Positions 17,748 to 26,321 of a DNA stretch of 61,170 bases are shown here, one piece after another. The translations under genes were made by a program, and so were the position numbers. The DNA is from Candidatus Heimdallarchaeota archaeon. GTDB lineage: Archaea; Asgardarchaeota; Heimdallarchaeia; Heimdallarchaeales; Heimdallarchaeaceae. The notes beneath the pieces were generated by a model. That model was not told the DNA's origin, did no database searches, and was given only the letters and a program-made list of their open reading frames with translations. The DNA is taken from positions 1-61,170 of the forward strand of contig DAOVER010000017.1 of NCBI GenBank assembly GCA_030668875.1, given 5' to 3'. Every line of letters begins with the position of its first letter. Positions within the stretch are counted from its first letter, which is position 1.

Positions 17748-19178
17748 TCACTTTTTTATGATAATCTCTTCAAGTTCCTTAACGATTTGCTCCACCCATT
17801 TGAATCTCTCCTTGGTTGGTGATTCATAATAAATCCTGATTTTTGGTTCTGTTCCTGATTTTCTTATTAGTATCCATGTTCCGTCATTTAGGTCATATCT
17901 AAGACCATCTATGGTTAACTCTCTTCCATCCTGATCTTTCATTTTTTCAATTAGCTTCTCTTTACATTTTTCAAATATTGTTAGAACACCTTCCACATCT
18001 ACCATGTAGGCTTTTCTCTCAGCGATATGGTTTGGAATGTCCCTCATAATATCAGAAACAGTTGTTTTACGCATTGTAATCACTTTCAACAATTTCACCA
18101 GAGCAAATAATCCATCTATCCATAAACCCCAAGATGGGAATATAGGTTTCCATGGTTCAGCAGCGAAGGTGATTTTTTCGTTTTTCTTTGTTAGTTCAAT
18201 TATTTTACCATGAAGTTCCCCTAGATTTGTTCTAATTGTTGTCGCACCGATTTTATCGACAGTTTTATCGATAGTTGTTGAAGAATCTATGCTTACAACA
18301 ATGCTTCCGGGCCCTTCTTCCTCTATTGCAAATGTTGCTAGTAGAGCGTTCATCCTTGAGAGATCAACAAACTCACCAGACTCATCAATGACTGCAATTC
18401 TATCTCCATCTCCATCGAAAGCCACCCCCATAGTTTTTTTCTCCCTACATAATTCTATCAATGTTCCTAGATTAGCTGGACTAGGTTCAGCCAAACGACC
18501 AGGAAAGTGTCCATCAATGTGTGAATTTATTGTCGTAACTTGGAAACCAAGTTTGGAAAGAAGCTTAGGAGCTAAATCAGACATAGGTCCATTAGCACAA
18601 TCTAGAATGATTTTTTTGCCATCTCCATGAAAGTCTAGTTTTTTTCTAATTCGTTTACTATACGTTTCATTAGCATCTGTTATTTTATTTTGTGGTGGTA
18701 TTTTATCCCAGCTTACATAGTTGAATAGCTTGTTTTGAATTGATCTTTTTTCTAGTTCATTTTCTATGCTATTTTGTTCCTCTTGGATAAATTCTCTCCC
18801 ATTTTTTAATACCTTAATTCCGTTGTCTTGTGGAGGGTTGTGTGATGCAGTAATATATATAGCAACACTGTGCTTTTCATCACGAGTTAAATTTGCAATT
18901 ACAGGAAAAGTACACAATCCAATTGAATACACCTTCCCTCCAGCTAGTGAAATAGCAGAACAAGCACTTTGGCTTAAAGCCTCTGAAGAAGTTCTGGCAT
19001 CATGTGCAACCAAAATCCCTTCACCTTTGTATTGATTAACGAGTATTTGACTTATACCAATAACAAGTTCAGCTGTTACCTTTATGCCATAAGGTCCCCT
19101 AATGCCAGCCGTACCAAAAAGCTTCTGCCTCTTATTCATTAATTCTAGGGTCTCGCCACGTAATATAACTTTTTTCAT
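17748..19178 (-). CDS. glmM: Phosphoglucosamine mutase / phosphohexomutase
   Basis: 476 residues (463 if ATG 19139, just before NKRQKLFGTAG, is used). The four domains of alpha-D-phosphohexomutases are marked by LFGTAGIRG, the phosphoserine loop ITASHNPPQDNGIK (catalytic Ser), the metal loop FDGDGDR and the phosphate-binding RKSGTEPKIR near the end. In archaea this family makes glucosamine-1-P or mannose/glucose-1-P. The GlmM role is inferred because glmS and a glmU-like gene lie 12-17 kb away. The exact substrate is not decidable from sequence. Confidence 0.85.
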   Translation of the reverse strand: MKKVILRGETLELMNKRQKLFGTAGIRGPYGIKVTAELVIGISQILVNQYKGEGILVAHDARTSSEALSQSACSAISLAGGKVYSIGLCTFPVIANLTRDEKHSVAIYITASHNPPQDNGIKVLKNGREFIQEEQNSIENELEKRSIQNKLFNYVSWDKIPPQNKITDANETYSKRIRKKLDFHGDGKKIILDCANGPMSDLAPKLLSKLGFQVTTINSHIDGHFPGRLAEPSPANLGTLIELCREKKTMGVAFDGDGDRIAVIDESGEFVDLSRMNALLATFAIEEEGPGSIVVSIDSSTTIDKTVDKIGATTIRTNLGELHGKIIELTKKNEKITFAAEPWKPIFPSWGLWIDGLFALVKLLKVITMRKTTVSDIMRDIPNHIAERKAYMVDVEGVLTIFEKCKEKLIEKMKDQDGRELTIDGLRYDLNDGTWILIRKSGTEPKIRIYYESPTKERFKWVEQIVKELEEIIIKK

Positions 19179-19219
19179 AAGCTAAAAACACATGTGAAAC
19201 CTTCAGCAACAAATCATGC

Positions 19220-19852
19220 TTACATAAAATCTACTAATGATTTCTGCTCACTCCGTTTGGATTTTTTCCTTGATTTTTCTCCATTAACTTGGTCATAAAT
19301 TTCAACCATCTTTTGAAAGTGAGCACTATATTCTTCTATTTTGTTGTAGTTTCGAAGGATATATGCTGGATGAAATGTAGCAAAAACAGAATAACCTTCT
19401 TCTAGTGTTAAAGTATTTCCTGCACTTTTCGTTACTTTTGCTGCTGGAAAAAAGAATTTCAATGATATACCACCTAGAGTAACAATTAGTTTGGGAGACA
19501 AGAATTTCAATTGTTTAAACAACCACCTGTCTCCACAAAACCTCAGTTCAGATTCCTTTGGTGTTCTATTATCCTTGTTTTCATCTGTTGGACGACATTT
19601 TACAACATTGAGAATACTCACTTCTTCTCGTGAAAAACCAATGCTATCAAGCATTTTATCTAGTAACTTTCCAGATCTTCCAACAAAAGGCACCCCATCC
19701 CTATCCTCATAAAACCCGGGTGCTTCACCAATAAAGCACAAACTATCCTTAGGACCATAAGTACCAGGAACAACTTGAGTCCTATATTCTTTAAGATGGC
19801 AAGCTTCACATTTTTTAATCTCGGAGGTTAGCTCTGCAAGTTTATCATCCAT
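19220..19852 (-). CDS. udg: Uracil-DNA glycosylase, family 4
   Basis: 210 residues. It removes uracil from DNA. Four Cys ligands of the Fe-S cluster are visible: C15 and C18 (CEAC), C85 (VVKCRP) and about C105 (LRFCGDRW). The catalytic/uracil-binding motif is GEAPGFYEDRDGVPFVGRSG, and the second motif is in FATFHPAYILR. The C-terminus is Lys/Ser-rich. Full length for family 4. It stands between two divergently or tandemly placed metabolic genes with no operon partner. Confidence 0.92.
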   Translation of the reverse strand: MDDKLAELTSEIKKCEACHLKEYRTQVVPGTYGPKDSLCFIGEAPGFYEDRDGVPFVGRSGKLLDKMLDSIGFSREEVSILNVVKCRPTDENKDNRTPKESELRFCGDRWLFKQLKFLSPKLIVTLGGISLKFFFPAAKVTKSAGNTLTLEEGYSVFATFHPAYILRNYNKIEEYSAHFQKMVEIYDQVNGEKSRKKSKRSEQKSLVDFM

Positions 19853-19916
19853 AAGATATCTTCTCCTTTATTACAACTGAAAAATAGAATTTATTAAGAT
19901 ATTCCCGATTAGTGCT

Positions 19917-21257
19917 TTGATAAGAGTGAAAGATATAATAATTGAAGCTGATTATTTAATTACAAGTAACACTTTAAATTCTGTTTTGAAGGATGCAGCA
20001 ATCCTGGTAGTAGACGGTGAAATTACAGCAATAGGCAGTAAGAAAGAGATTAACAAAGATTATTCTGCACCACATATTATTTCTGGTGAAAACAAGATTC
20101 TTATGCCTGGATTAGTTAATACCCATTCTCATAGCGTTCAAACTTTACTACGTGGTAAAGCAGATGATTTAGCTTTGCTTGATTGGTTGGAGAAAGTTGT
20201 TATTCCTGGTGAATCAAACTTTACAGCTGACGACGTACACACTTCTTCTCTGCTTGGTTTTGCTGAAATGATTCGAACAGGAACAACCACAGCAAACGAC
20301 ATGTTATCTTCTAGTAACGCAGAATCAGGGATTAATAGTGCAATTGAAACAGGTATTAGAGCTAGAATAGGTCAAATGTTGATGGATGTTAACCCTTCTT
20401 CACCTACTGAAGGTCTAGAAAATGCTGACGAAATAATTGAAACTATAAATCAGCAAATTACTAATTTTCATTATACACATAACAAGAGAATTAAGTATAC
20501 ATTAAATGCAAGATTCTTGCTTTCCTGTTCCCCAGAGTTGATGAAAGGCATTGTTAAAACACAACATCGATATGATGATTTGATGATTCATACTCATGCT
20601 TCAGAGTCACAAGCTGAATGTAGAGAAGTAGAAAAATATTACAAAACCTCTTACATTAGAGCACTAAGAGATGTGGGGGCTTTGGGCTCCGAAACAATTG
20701 TTGCACATGGGATTTGGTTAGATGAGGAAGAGTACGCTATAATGAAAGAAACAGATACAAGACTTACACATAATCCATCAAGCAACTGTAAATTAGCTTC
20801 AGGGATTTGTGATGTAAAGAAGCATTTGGATCTTGGAATTATCGTAGGGTTAGGAACAGATGGCGCTCCATGTAACAATAATCTCGATATGTTTAGAGAA
20901 ATACGTTTGGCAACCTTTTTACAGAAAGTGAAACATTTGGACGAAAAATTACTTCCCGCAAAACAAGTTTTGAGAATGGCAACTATAGATGGGGCCAGAG
21001 CTTTAAATTGGGACAAAGAGATTGGCTCTATTGAAAAAGGGAAGCGGGCTGATGTTGTTCAAGTAGATATTGATACCATTAATGCTATTCCAATTTATGA
21101 TCCTATATCTCATGTGGTATATTCAGCATCTGGTAAAGATGTGTGTATGACTATGATAGATGGAAAAATTGTTTATCAAGATAACAACTTCAACACTTTT
21201 AGCTTTGAAAGTTTAAAGAACAAAGTCAGTCAATATAAAGAAAAGTGGTCTCACTAA
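19917..21257 (+). CDS. mtaD: 5-methylthioadenosine/S-adenosylhomocysteine deaminase-type amidohydrolase
   Basis: 446 residues from TTG 19917. It belongs to the metal-dependent amidohydrolase superfamily. Metal ligands are in NTHSHSVQ (HxH, about residue 71-73), HTHASESQ, VAHGIW and GTDGAPCNNNLDMF (catalytic Asp). The LRGKADDLALLDWL segment and SNCKLASG are typical of the MTA/SAH deaminase and chlorohydrolase (TrzA/AtzA) group. It deaminates purine nucleosides in methionine salvage. It is followed after a single base by a GHMP kinase gene, suggesting translational coupling. Confidence 0.85.
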   Translation: MIRVKDIIIEADYLITSNTLNSVLKDAAILVVDGEITAIGSKKEINKDYSAPHIISGENKILMPGLVNTHSHSVQTLLRGKADDLALLDWLEKVVIPGESNFTADDVHTSSLLGFAEMIRTGTTTANDMLSSSNAESGINSAIETGIRARIGQMLMDVNPSSPTEGLENADEIIETINQQITNFHYTHNKRIKYTLNARFLLSCSPELMKGIVKTQHRYDDLMIHTHASESQAECREVEKYYKTSYIRALRDVGALGSETIVAHGIWLDEEEYAIMKETDTRLTHNPSSNCKLASGICDVKKHLDLGIIVGLGTDGAPCNNNLDMFREIRLATFLQKVKHLDEKLLPAKQVLRMATIDGARALNWDKEIGSIEKGKRADVVQVDIDTINAIPIYDPISHVVYSASGKDVCMTMIDGKIVYQDNNFNTFSFESLKNKVSQYKEKWSH

Positions 21258-21258
21258 G

Positions 21259-22323
21259 ATGAAGGAACTTCATGTTTCAACACCGGGAAGAATATGTCTT
21301 TTTGGTGAAGATGTAGACTATATGGGATTAGAAGTTATCACATTAGCTATTGATAAAAGAATAGAGTTAACTGGAACAATAACAGAAAAAAATATTATTC
21401 ACTTCAAGTTAGCAGATTTAGACAAAGAAATAGAATTTGCAAATAGGAAACAACCAATAAAATCAAAGACTGATTATATCTTTTCTGCGTTCAATATGTA
21501 TCAAGAACGGCTACCAAAATCGTTTGGAGCAGAAATTGAGGTTAAATCAAGTCTATCAATGGGGAAAGGTCTTTCTTCTTCATCAGCCTTTTGTGCAGTA
21601 TTAGTGGCATTTTTTGATAAAGTCGCAGGAGTGAATTCCTCTGATAAGGAACTTGCAAATCGAGCCTATTTTGCAGAAGTAATAAATCTAAATCAAGCTG
21701 GGGGAATGATGGATCATTATGCAAGCGTATTGGGGAACGTCATTTATCTTGAGTGCAGAGATCCATATAACTTCGAAAGACTGAATGTGAAATTGGATGG
21801 ACTAATTATAGGAGATACTCTGAAACAGAAGGAAACGATTCAAACTCTGATGGTTAGAAAGAAGGAAATAAATGAGGGAATAAAATGGATGAAAGAAAAA
21901 GACCTAAGTTTCAACCTATTAGATTATCCTACCAGAATGGTTGAGGAAGAATTCCAAGAAAATGAAAGCATTGGATTAAGGAGATTGATAGGGATTTTGG
22001 GGATAAGAGATGTGGTTAGAAGTGGTTATGATTTACTGAAAAATGATGGGGGAAACAAGGATCGATTTGCAGATCTGCTAAACCAACATCATCATATCCA
22101 ACAAGAATATCTCGAAAATGTAACTCCTAGAATGCAAGAATTAATCTTACACGCTCGTGATGCTGGTGCCCTTGGATGCAAATTAATGGGGAGTGGAAAT
22201 GGTGGATCCTTTCTAGCATATGCTCCAAATAGTGAAAAAGAAGTTATAGAAATTATCACTAAACACGGTGGAGGAGCTTACATGGTACAACAGGATTGTG
22301 GATTGGAAAGTTTATACAAATAA
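21259..22323 (+). CDS. GHMP-family kinase, galactokinase-like
   Basis: 354 residues. The N-terminal TPGRICLFGEDVDYMG matches the galactokinase/GHMP motif 1. SLSMGKGLSSSSAFCAV is the glycine/serine-rich ATP loop (about residues 94-110), and GCKLMGSGNGGSFLAY is motif 3. The usual galactokinase GEHTDYN is changed to GEDVDYM, so the sugar may differ (a sugar or another small alcohol). It starts one base after mtaD and is probably cotranscribed. The pairing has no obvious pathway meaning. Confidence 0.75.
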   Translation: MKELHVSTPGRICLFGEDVDYMGLEVITLAIDKRIELTGTITEKNIIHFKLADLDKEIEFANRKQPIKSKTDYIFSAFNMYQERLPKSFGAEIEVKSSLSMGKGLSSSSAFCAVLVAFFDKVAGVNSSDKELANRAYFAEVINLNQAGGMMDHYASVLGNVIYLECRDPYNFERLNVKLDGLIIGDTLKQKETIQTLMVRKKEINEGIKWMKEKDLSFNLLDYPTRMVEEEFQENESIGLRRLIGILGIRDVVRSGYDLLKNDGGNKDRFADLLNQHHHIQQEYLENVTPRMQELILHARDAGALGCKLMGSGNGGSFLAYAPNSEKEVIEIITKHGGGAYMVQQDCGLESLYK

Positions 22324-22381
22324 TTAAATTCAGTTTAGTAAGCAAAAAACTGAAAAAGAACCGCTCAAACTTTGGTTTAGA

Positions 22382-22786
22382 ATGAATAACGATTGTCTTT
22401 TCTGTAAAATTGTAAGAGGAGAAATCCCAAGTAGCACTCTATATGAGGATGATGAAGTCCTTGTTTTCCTTGATATCTATCCCATTGCAAGAGGACACGC
22501 ACTTTTCATCCCAAAAAAGCACATAATAGACATATGTGAACTAAATGGTGAAAAAAAGGATTTTATGATGAAATTACCAAAAATCGTAAAAAAACTGAAA
22601 GAAGTTACAGGTGCAACAGGAATCAATATCTTACAAAGTAATGGTGAAGATGCAGGGCAAGTAATCTTTCACATACACTTTCATCTAATTCCGAGATATC
22701 CTCACGATGGGGTGATAAAATTCCCACGAAAAATAGAGTTTGATGAAGAACTAGCAAAAGATCTAATGAATAAATTTGCAGAATGA
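22382..22786 (+). CDS. HIT-family nucleotide hydrolase
   Basis: 134 residues, a typical single-domain Hint-like protein. CLFCKIVRGEIPSS at the N-terminus includes the CxxC often seen in the HIT/Hint branch. GHALFIPKKH lies in the middle, and the histidine triad HIHFHLIPRY is at about residues 99-108 (H-x-H-x-H-x-x). It hydrolyses phosphoramidates or adenylated small molecules such as AMP-lysine. Monocistronic, about 60 bases after the GHMP kinase. Confidence 0.93.
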   Translation: MNNDCLFCKIVRGEIPSSTLYEDDEVLVFLDIYPIARGHALFIPKKHIIDICELNGEKKDFMMKLPKIVKKLKEVTGATGINILQSNGEDAGQVIFHIHFHLIPRYPHDGVIKFPRKIEFDEELAKDLMNKFAE

Positions 22787-22858
22787 ACAAACTTACAGAA
22801 AAATAGAGCAGAAAACTTAATAAAAATAAAATAGTATGAGGATGAAAAGGGGAAAAAG

Positions 22859-23422
22859 ATGACAGAAGAGCAGGGTAAGAAATATATCTTCAAGATTGTT
22901 TTACTTGGAGATCCAGGGGTAGGAAAAAGCTCCCTAATTACAAGATTTGTACATAACAGATTTCAATCTTCATATTTAATGACAATTGGTGTTGATATAT
23001 TAAGTAAACAACTCTTTGTAGGAAAGGATGAGGTTCTTTTTCTTATAAGTGATATTGGTGGTCAAGAAAGATTTGCTTCAGTCAGGGAGAAATTCTATCG
23101 TGGTTCGAGAGGTTGCTTTCTAGTCTTTGATCTTACAAGAGAAAACACCTTAACTTCAGTAAAGGCATGGAAAAAAGGTCTAGATGCTGTTGAAGAAGAT
23201 GTAATTTATTTCTTGATTGGGAACAAAGCAGATTTGAAAGAACAAGTATCAGTTTCAGATGAAAGTATACAAGCAATAATCGAGGAACTAAATTTACCAA
23301 AAGAGACATTTTTCATAACCTCAGCTAAAACTGGAGAAAAAGTTGAGGAAGCATTTGTTACTTTTTCAAAGGAATTGATAAAAGCAGTCGAGAAAAAAAG
23401 GGTAGAAGTAGGTTTAGATTAA
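22859..23422 (+). CDS. Rab/Ras-like small GTPase
   Basis: 187 residues. All G motifs are present: G1 GDPGVGKS (residues 17-24), G2 region YLMTIGVDI, G3 DIGGQE, G4 NKAD and G5 TSAKTG. The spacing is that of Ras-superfamily (Rab-like) GTPases, which Asgard archaea carry in many copies. G3 is DIGGQE where Rabs have DTAGQE. The C-terminus (KKRVEVGLD) has no Cys, so prenylation of the eukaryotic Rab kind is not expected. The start has a purine-rich AAAAGGGG upstream. Effectors and membrane targets are unknown. Confidence 0.92.
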   Translation: MTEEQGKKYIFKIVLLGDPGVGKSSLITRFVHNRFQSSYLMTIGVDILSKQLFVGKDEVLFLISDIGGQERFASVREKFYRGSRGCFLVFDLTRENTLTSVKAWKKGLDAVEEDVIYFLIGNKADLKEQVSVSDESIQAIIEELNLPKETFFITSAKTGEKVEEAFVTFSKELIKAVEKKRVEVGLD

Positions 23423-23490
23423 AACAATAAAACTAGCATCTTTTTCTTTTTGACAACGTATTTTTATATGGAAAATCTTACAAGTAAACT

Positions 23491-24465
23491 ATGGATGATT
23501 CCACAATAAATTGGCTATTAGATGCAGAACCTTGGGTAGAATACAAAACTAGATTAGATATACTTGGTCAATCTCCTAAATCCAATGAAATGATATTAGC
23601 TAAAAAAAAGATGATAAATGATTCACAAGTCAAATTTTTGTTAAATGAAGTTCAAAAATGGCCTAAACCTCCATTGAAAAGACATAATGATGCTTCTCAC
23701 CCTATTCATAAACTAGCTTTTTTAACAGATATTGGAATAAAGCAAGATAACGAAATATTAAGTGAGATCTTAAAGAAAATCATTAACACTCAAGCTGATG
23801 ATGGAGGTCTACAGATTTTAGTAAATATACCAACTAGATTTGGTGGAACTGGGGAAGACCAGCTTAGTTGGATGTTATGTGATGCTCCTTTACTTCTTTA
23901 TGTTCTGCTTAAAAGTGGGATGGACGTTGAAAAAACAGCAGGAAAGACAGTGAAACTGTTAAAGGAATTGGTAAGAGACAATGGCTGGCCATGTAGCGCA
24001 TCACAAAACCTAGGTAAATTTAGGGGACCAGGGAGAAAAAGTGATCCATGTCCATACGCTAATCTCCTCATAGTTAAAGCATTATCGCAAAAAACAGAAT
24101 GGAGAGATAGTAGGGAATGTAGAACAGGTGCAGAGACATTGTTGAATTTGTGGGAACATCGGAAGGAGATGAAACCATACTTATTTGGAATGGGTACTCG
24201 TTTTAAGAAGTTGAAGGCACCTTTGATTTGGTATGATATTTTACATGTAGTTGATGTTCTATCGAGACTTCCTTGGTTAAGAAAAGATGAAAGATTGCAA
24301 GAAATGGTACAAATTATAATACAAAAGGCAAATGAAGAGGGAAAATATTATGCAGAATCTGTTTGGAGAGCTTGGGGCGGCTGGTCATTTGGACAAAAAA
24401 AGAACCCATCAGAGTGGATAACTTATTTGGTATATACAATATTTAAAAGGATGGAGATAGGGTAA
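23491..24465 (+). CDS. Prenyltransferase/squalene-cyclase-like helical repeat protein
   Basis: 324 residues, mostly helical. Segments such as TQADDGGLQIL, LVRDNGWPCSAS and the closing ESVWRAWGGWSFGQKKNPSEWIT have the Gly-Trp/Gly-Leu turns of the alpha/alpha-toroid (terpenoid cyclase / prenyltransferase) fold. The DxDD cyclase motif is not seen, so catalysis of that type is doubtful. Related archaeal and bacterial proteins are uncharacterised. It follows the small GTPase gene by about 70 bases but has its own upstream TATA-like sequence. Confidence 0.5.
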   Translation: MDDSTINWLLDAEPWVEYKTRLDILGQSPKSNEMILAKKKMINDSQVKFLLNEVQKWPKPPLKRHNDASHPIHKLAFLTDIGIKQDNEILSEILKKIINTQADDGGLQILVNIPTRFGGTGEDQLSWMLCDAPLLLYVLLKSGMDVEKTAGKTVKLLKELVRDNGWPCSASQNLGKFRGPGRKSDPCPYANLLIVKALSQKTEWRDSRECRTGAETLLNLWEHRKEMKPYLFGMGTRFKKLKAPLIWYDILHVVDVLSRLPWLRKDERLQEMVQIIIQKANEEGKYYAESVWRAWGGWSFGQKKNPSEWITYLVYTIFKRMEIG

Positions 24466-24521
24466 ATCAAAAGAAGACGACCAAACATTTACTAAATCAA
24501 ACACCTATTTAATTAGAAAAA

Positions 24522-24630
24522 TGGCGAGGCAACCGGGATAAACATCACTTAGAGCGCGTCTAACACGATTTTGAACCCGGGTCCATGGAGTGACAGTCCA
24601 CGATCATCGGCCGAACTAAACTATTGCCCC
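24522..24630 (-). tRNA. tRNA-Asp (GUC) with an intron in the T-loop, CCA encoded
   Basis: On the minus strand, acceptor GGGGCAA pairs with TTGCCTC, discriminator G and CCA follow. The anticodon arm is GTGGA-CTGTCAC-TCCAT (anticodon GTC). The T-stem CCGGG/CCCGG is separated not by a 7-nt loop but by TTCAAA, 31 extra bases (24539-24569) and T. Removing the 31 bases restores the canonical loop TTCAAAT, so this is a non-canonical intron at about position 59/60. There is no intron at the usual 37/38 site. Confidence 0.88.
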
Positions 24631-24757
24631 GCAGTTATTTCTTTTCTCTTTACAACTTTTTTTAAATATGTCGGTTATTACTAATATATTTACCACTTCC
24701 ATAGCCATGCGTTCTCAATTCGATATATTTTTATTTACAATCTTCTCATACATGTTA

Positions 24758-25411
24758 ATGAAAAGAACCCAACTGTTCTTAGTGATTCTCCTTTCGTTAG
24801 TTGTGGTACAATATATGCCATCCGATAGTTTAGCAGCTATTCCTGTTGTTGAAGATGGTGATATGCTCGCTTTTGGTTATACACTAACAGCAGATGCTTC
24901 AATAGTGGAAATCTATACTGAAGAAAATCCTCGACGAATTTTCGTTAGAGTGGGCACTTTTACTCCACCTGGTCTTTACAATGCTCTTCTTGGCATGGCT
25001 CTTGGCACAAATAAAGATGTAGTCGTTCCTCCAGAAGAAGGTTTTCTTCCTACAGACATTGATCATGCCGACTTGGCTGGCTTAACATTATACTACACCA
25101 ATCTCAAGGTTTTCGAAATAAATGGTTTATATTATACAGACCTTCCTACAAATGGAACTGAACCTGGTTCTTTCGGATATTATGCAATTAGGGTGGGTTT
25201 GGGACTTGTTGGAGCAGCTGCTTTTGTAGGATTAGTGTATGGCGGTTACCGTTTATATCCTAAGGTTTTCGGAAAGAGATGTGCAATATGTAAAACTCTT
25301 GCAATTGGTACATGCACAAAATGCGGAAGAAAATTCTGTGAAAGATGTTATTCTAATGGCTGTCCTTACTGCAAGGCTAGAACACTGATAAGATTTAAAT
25401 CCTCCTCTTAA
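24758..25411 (+). CDS. Membrane protein with C-terminal eight-Cys zinc-binding module (paralogue 1)
   Basis: About 217 residues from ATG 24758, which opens a signal peptide (MKRTQLFLVILLSL...SLAA). The frame is open upstream to 24668. An extracellular domain of about 120 residues is followed by one membrane helix (LGLVGAAAFVGLVYGGYRLY) and a cytosolic-side tail with the spacing C-x2-C-x7-C-x2-C-x4-C-x2-C-x4-C-x2-C. Eight Cys would bind two zinc ions, resembling B-box or treble-clef modules. The next gene has the same design. Function unknown. Confidence 0.7.
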   Translation: MKRTQLFLVILLSLVVVQYMPSDSLAAIPVVEDGDMLAFGYTLTADASIVEIYTEENPRRIFVRVGTFTPPGLYNALLGMALGTNKDVVVPPEEGFLPTDIDHADLAGLTLYYTNLKVFEINGLYYTDLPTNGTEPGSFGYYAIRVGLGLVGAAAFVGLVYGGYRLYPKVFGKRCAICKTLAIGTCTKCGRKFCERCYSNGCPYCKARTLIRFKSSS

Positions 25412-25458
25412 TGTCCATCTCCGAAATTCTTTTAAGTTTCTATAAGTCATTCGTCATA

Positions 25459-26064
25459 ATGGTTTCCCGCAAAAAACTAGTAGGATCCTTTATAGTACTG
25501 GTTACCCTCTTAATTCAAATTGCAGCTATATCCAGTGCATACGATGATGTTCAAGGAATAGAATTAAACGATGTAATTGATATTTCATTTGATCGTTATA
25601 TAGATGGTATTCAAGAATCAGGTTACGATGATGAGAACCCTTTTGAGTTAATTGTGAATAAAAAATACATTAATGAGATATTTGTTCTTGAAATGATTGG
25701 TATGAAAGTTGGTGAAGTTAAACCAAGCATTAAGTGGACGGTGGATGAAGGAGGAGGAATTTTCACCGAATATGAATATGTTAACACAAAGATTATTCGA
25801 ATAGTTAAAGATGCTACTCCTGCAATTAGTCCTATTGGTCAGACTGTTCTAATTATTTTTGAGGTTATTCTCGTAATCGGAGCGGTAGTTGGTGCTATCT
25901 TCTTGTATCTCAAAGTCATTCGTCCTCGCTATCTCAGTAAGAAATGTTTGACATGTGGAAACCAGGCTACTTCCAAATGCTCTAAATGTGGACGATTCAT
26001 TTGCTCAGAATGCTCAGTTAAAGGCTGTCCAAGTTGTGGAAGTCAAAAATATATCCGTCTCTAA
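25459..26064 (+). CDS. Membrane protein with C-terminal eight-Cys zinc-binding module (paralogue 2)
   Basis: About 201 residues from ATG 25459 (MVSRKKLVGSFIVLV, a signal peptide or anchor). It has an extracellular segment of about 110 residues, one membrane helix (IIFEVILVIGAVVGAIFLYL) and a C-terminal tail CLTCGNQATSKCSKCG continuing to CPSCG. Cys spacing is identical to the preceding gene, so the two are tandem paralogues with diverged outer domains. An acidic N-terminal outer part (YDDVQGIELNDVID) suggests export. Function unknown. Confidence 0.7.
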   Translation: MVSRKKLVGSFIVLVTLLIQIAAISSAYDDVQGIELNDVIDISFDRYIDGIQESGYDDENPFELIVNKKYINEIFVLEMIGMKVGEVKPSIKWTVDEGGGIFTEYEYVNTKIIRIVKDATPAISPIGQTVLIIFEVILVIGAVVGAIFLYLKVIRPRYLSKKCLTCGNQATSKCSKCGRFICSECSVKGCPSCGSQKYIRL

Positions 26065-26130
26065 TTTCTTCAAATTAATAGAAGAATTTTTTAATTTCAT
26101 CTAAATCTTTGGTACAACATCCAAGTAAGT

Positions 26131-26213
26131 GCCAGGATAGCCAAGCGGTACGGCGGGGGTCTCGAAAACCTCTGGTATTAGCCTCCGGGGTTCAAATCCC
26201 CGTCCTGGCTCCA
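26131..26213 (+). tRNA. tRNA-Ser (CGA)
   Basis: Acceptor GCCAGGA pairs with TCCTGGC. The anticodon loop is CTCGAAA (anticodon CGA). A long variable arm (TGGTATTAGCC), as expected for class II tRNA-Ser, is followed by T-arm CGGGG-TTCAAAT-CCCCG and an encoded CCA. No intron. The discriminator base reads as T, where G is usual for Ser. Confidence 0.9.
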
Positions 26214-26321
26214 TTTCTAGAAATAGCGCCTCTCTTGTAACAATGTGTTTCTCTTTAGCTACTATTATTTCATTAAGTTTTTAATTGTTTGAGTTTTATT
26301 TCGTTTATAGGTTTGAGAATA

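Noticed and set aside
17404..17829. Plus-strand ORF of 141 codons
   Set aside because: Entirely antisense to the small membrane protein and the end of the mutase gene, which have clear coding character.
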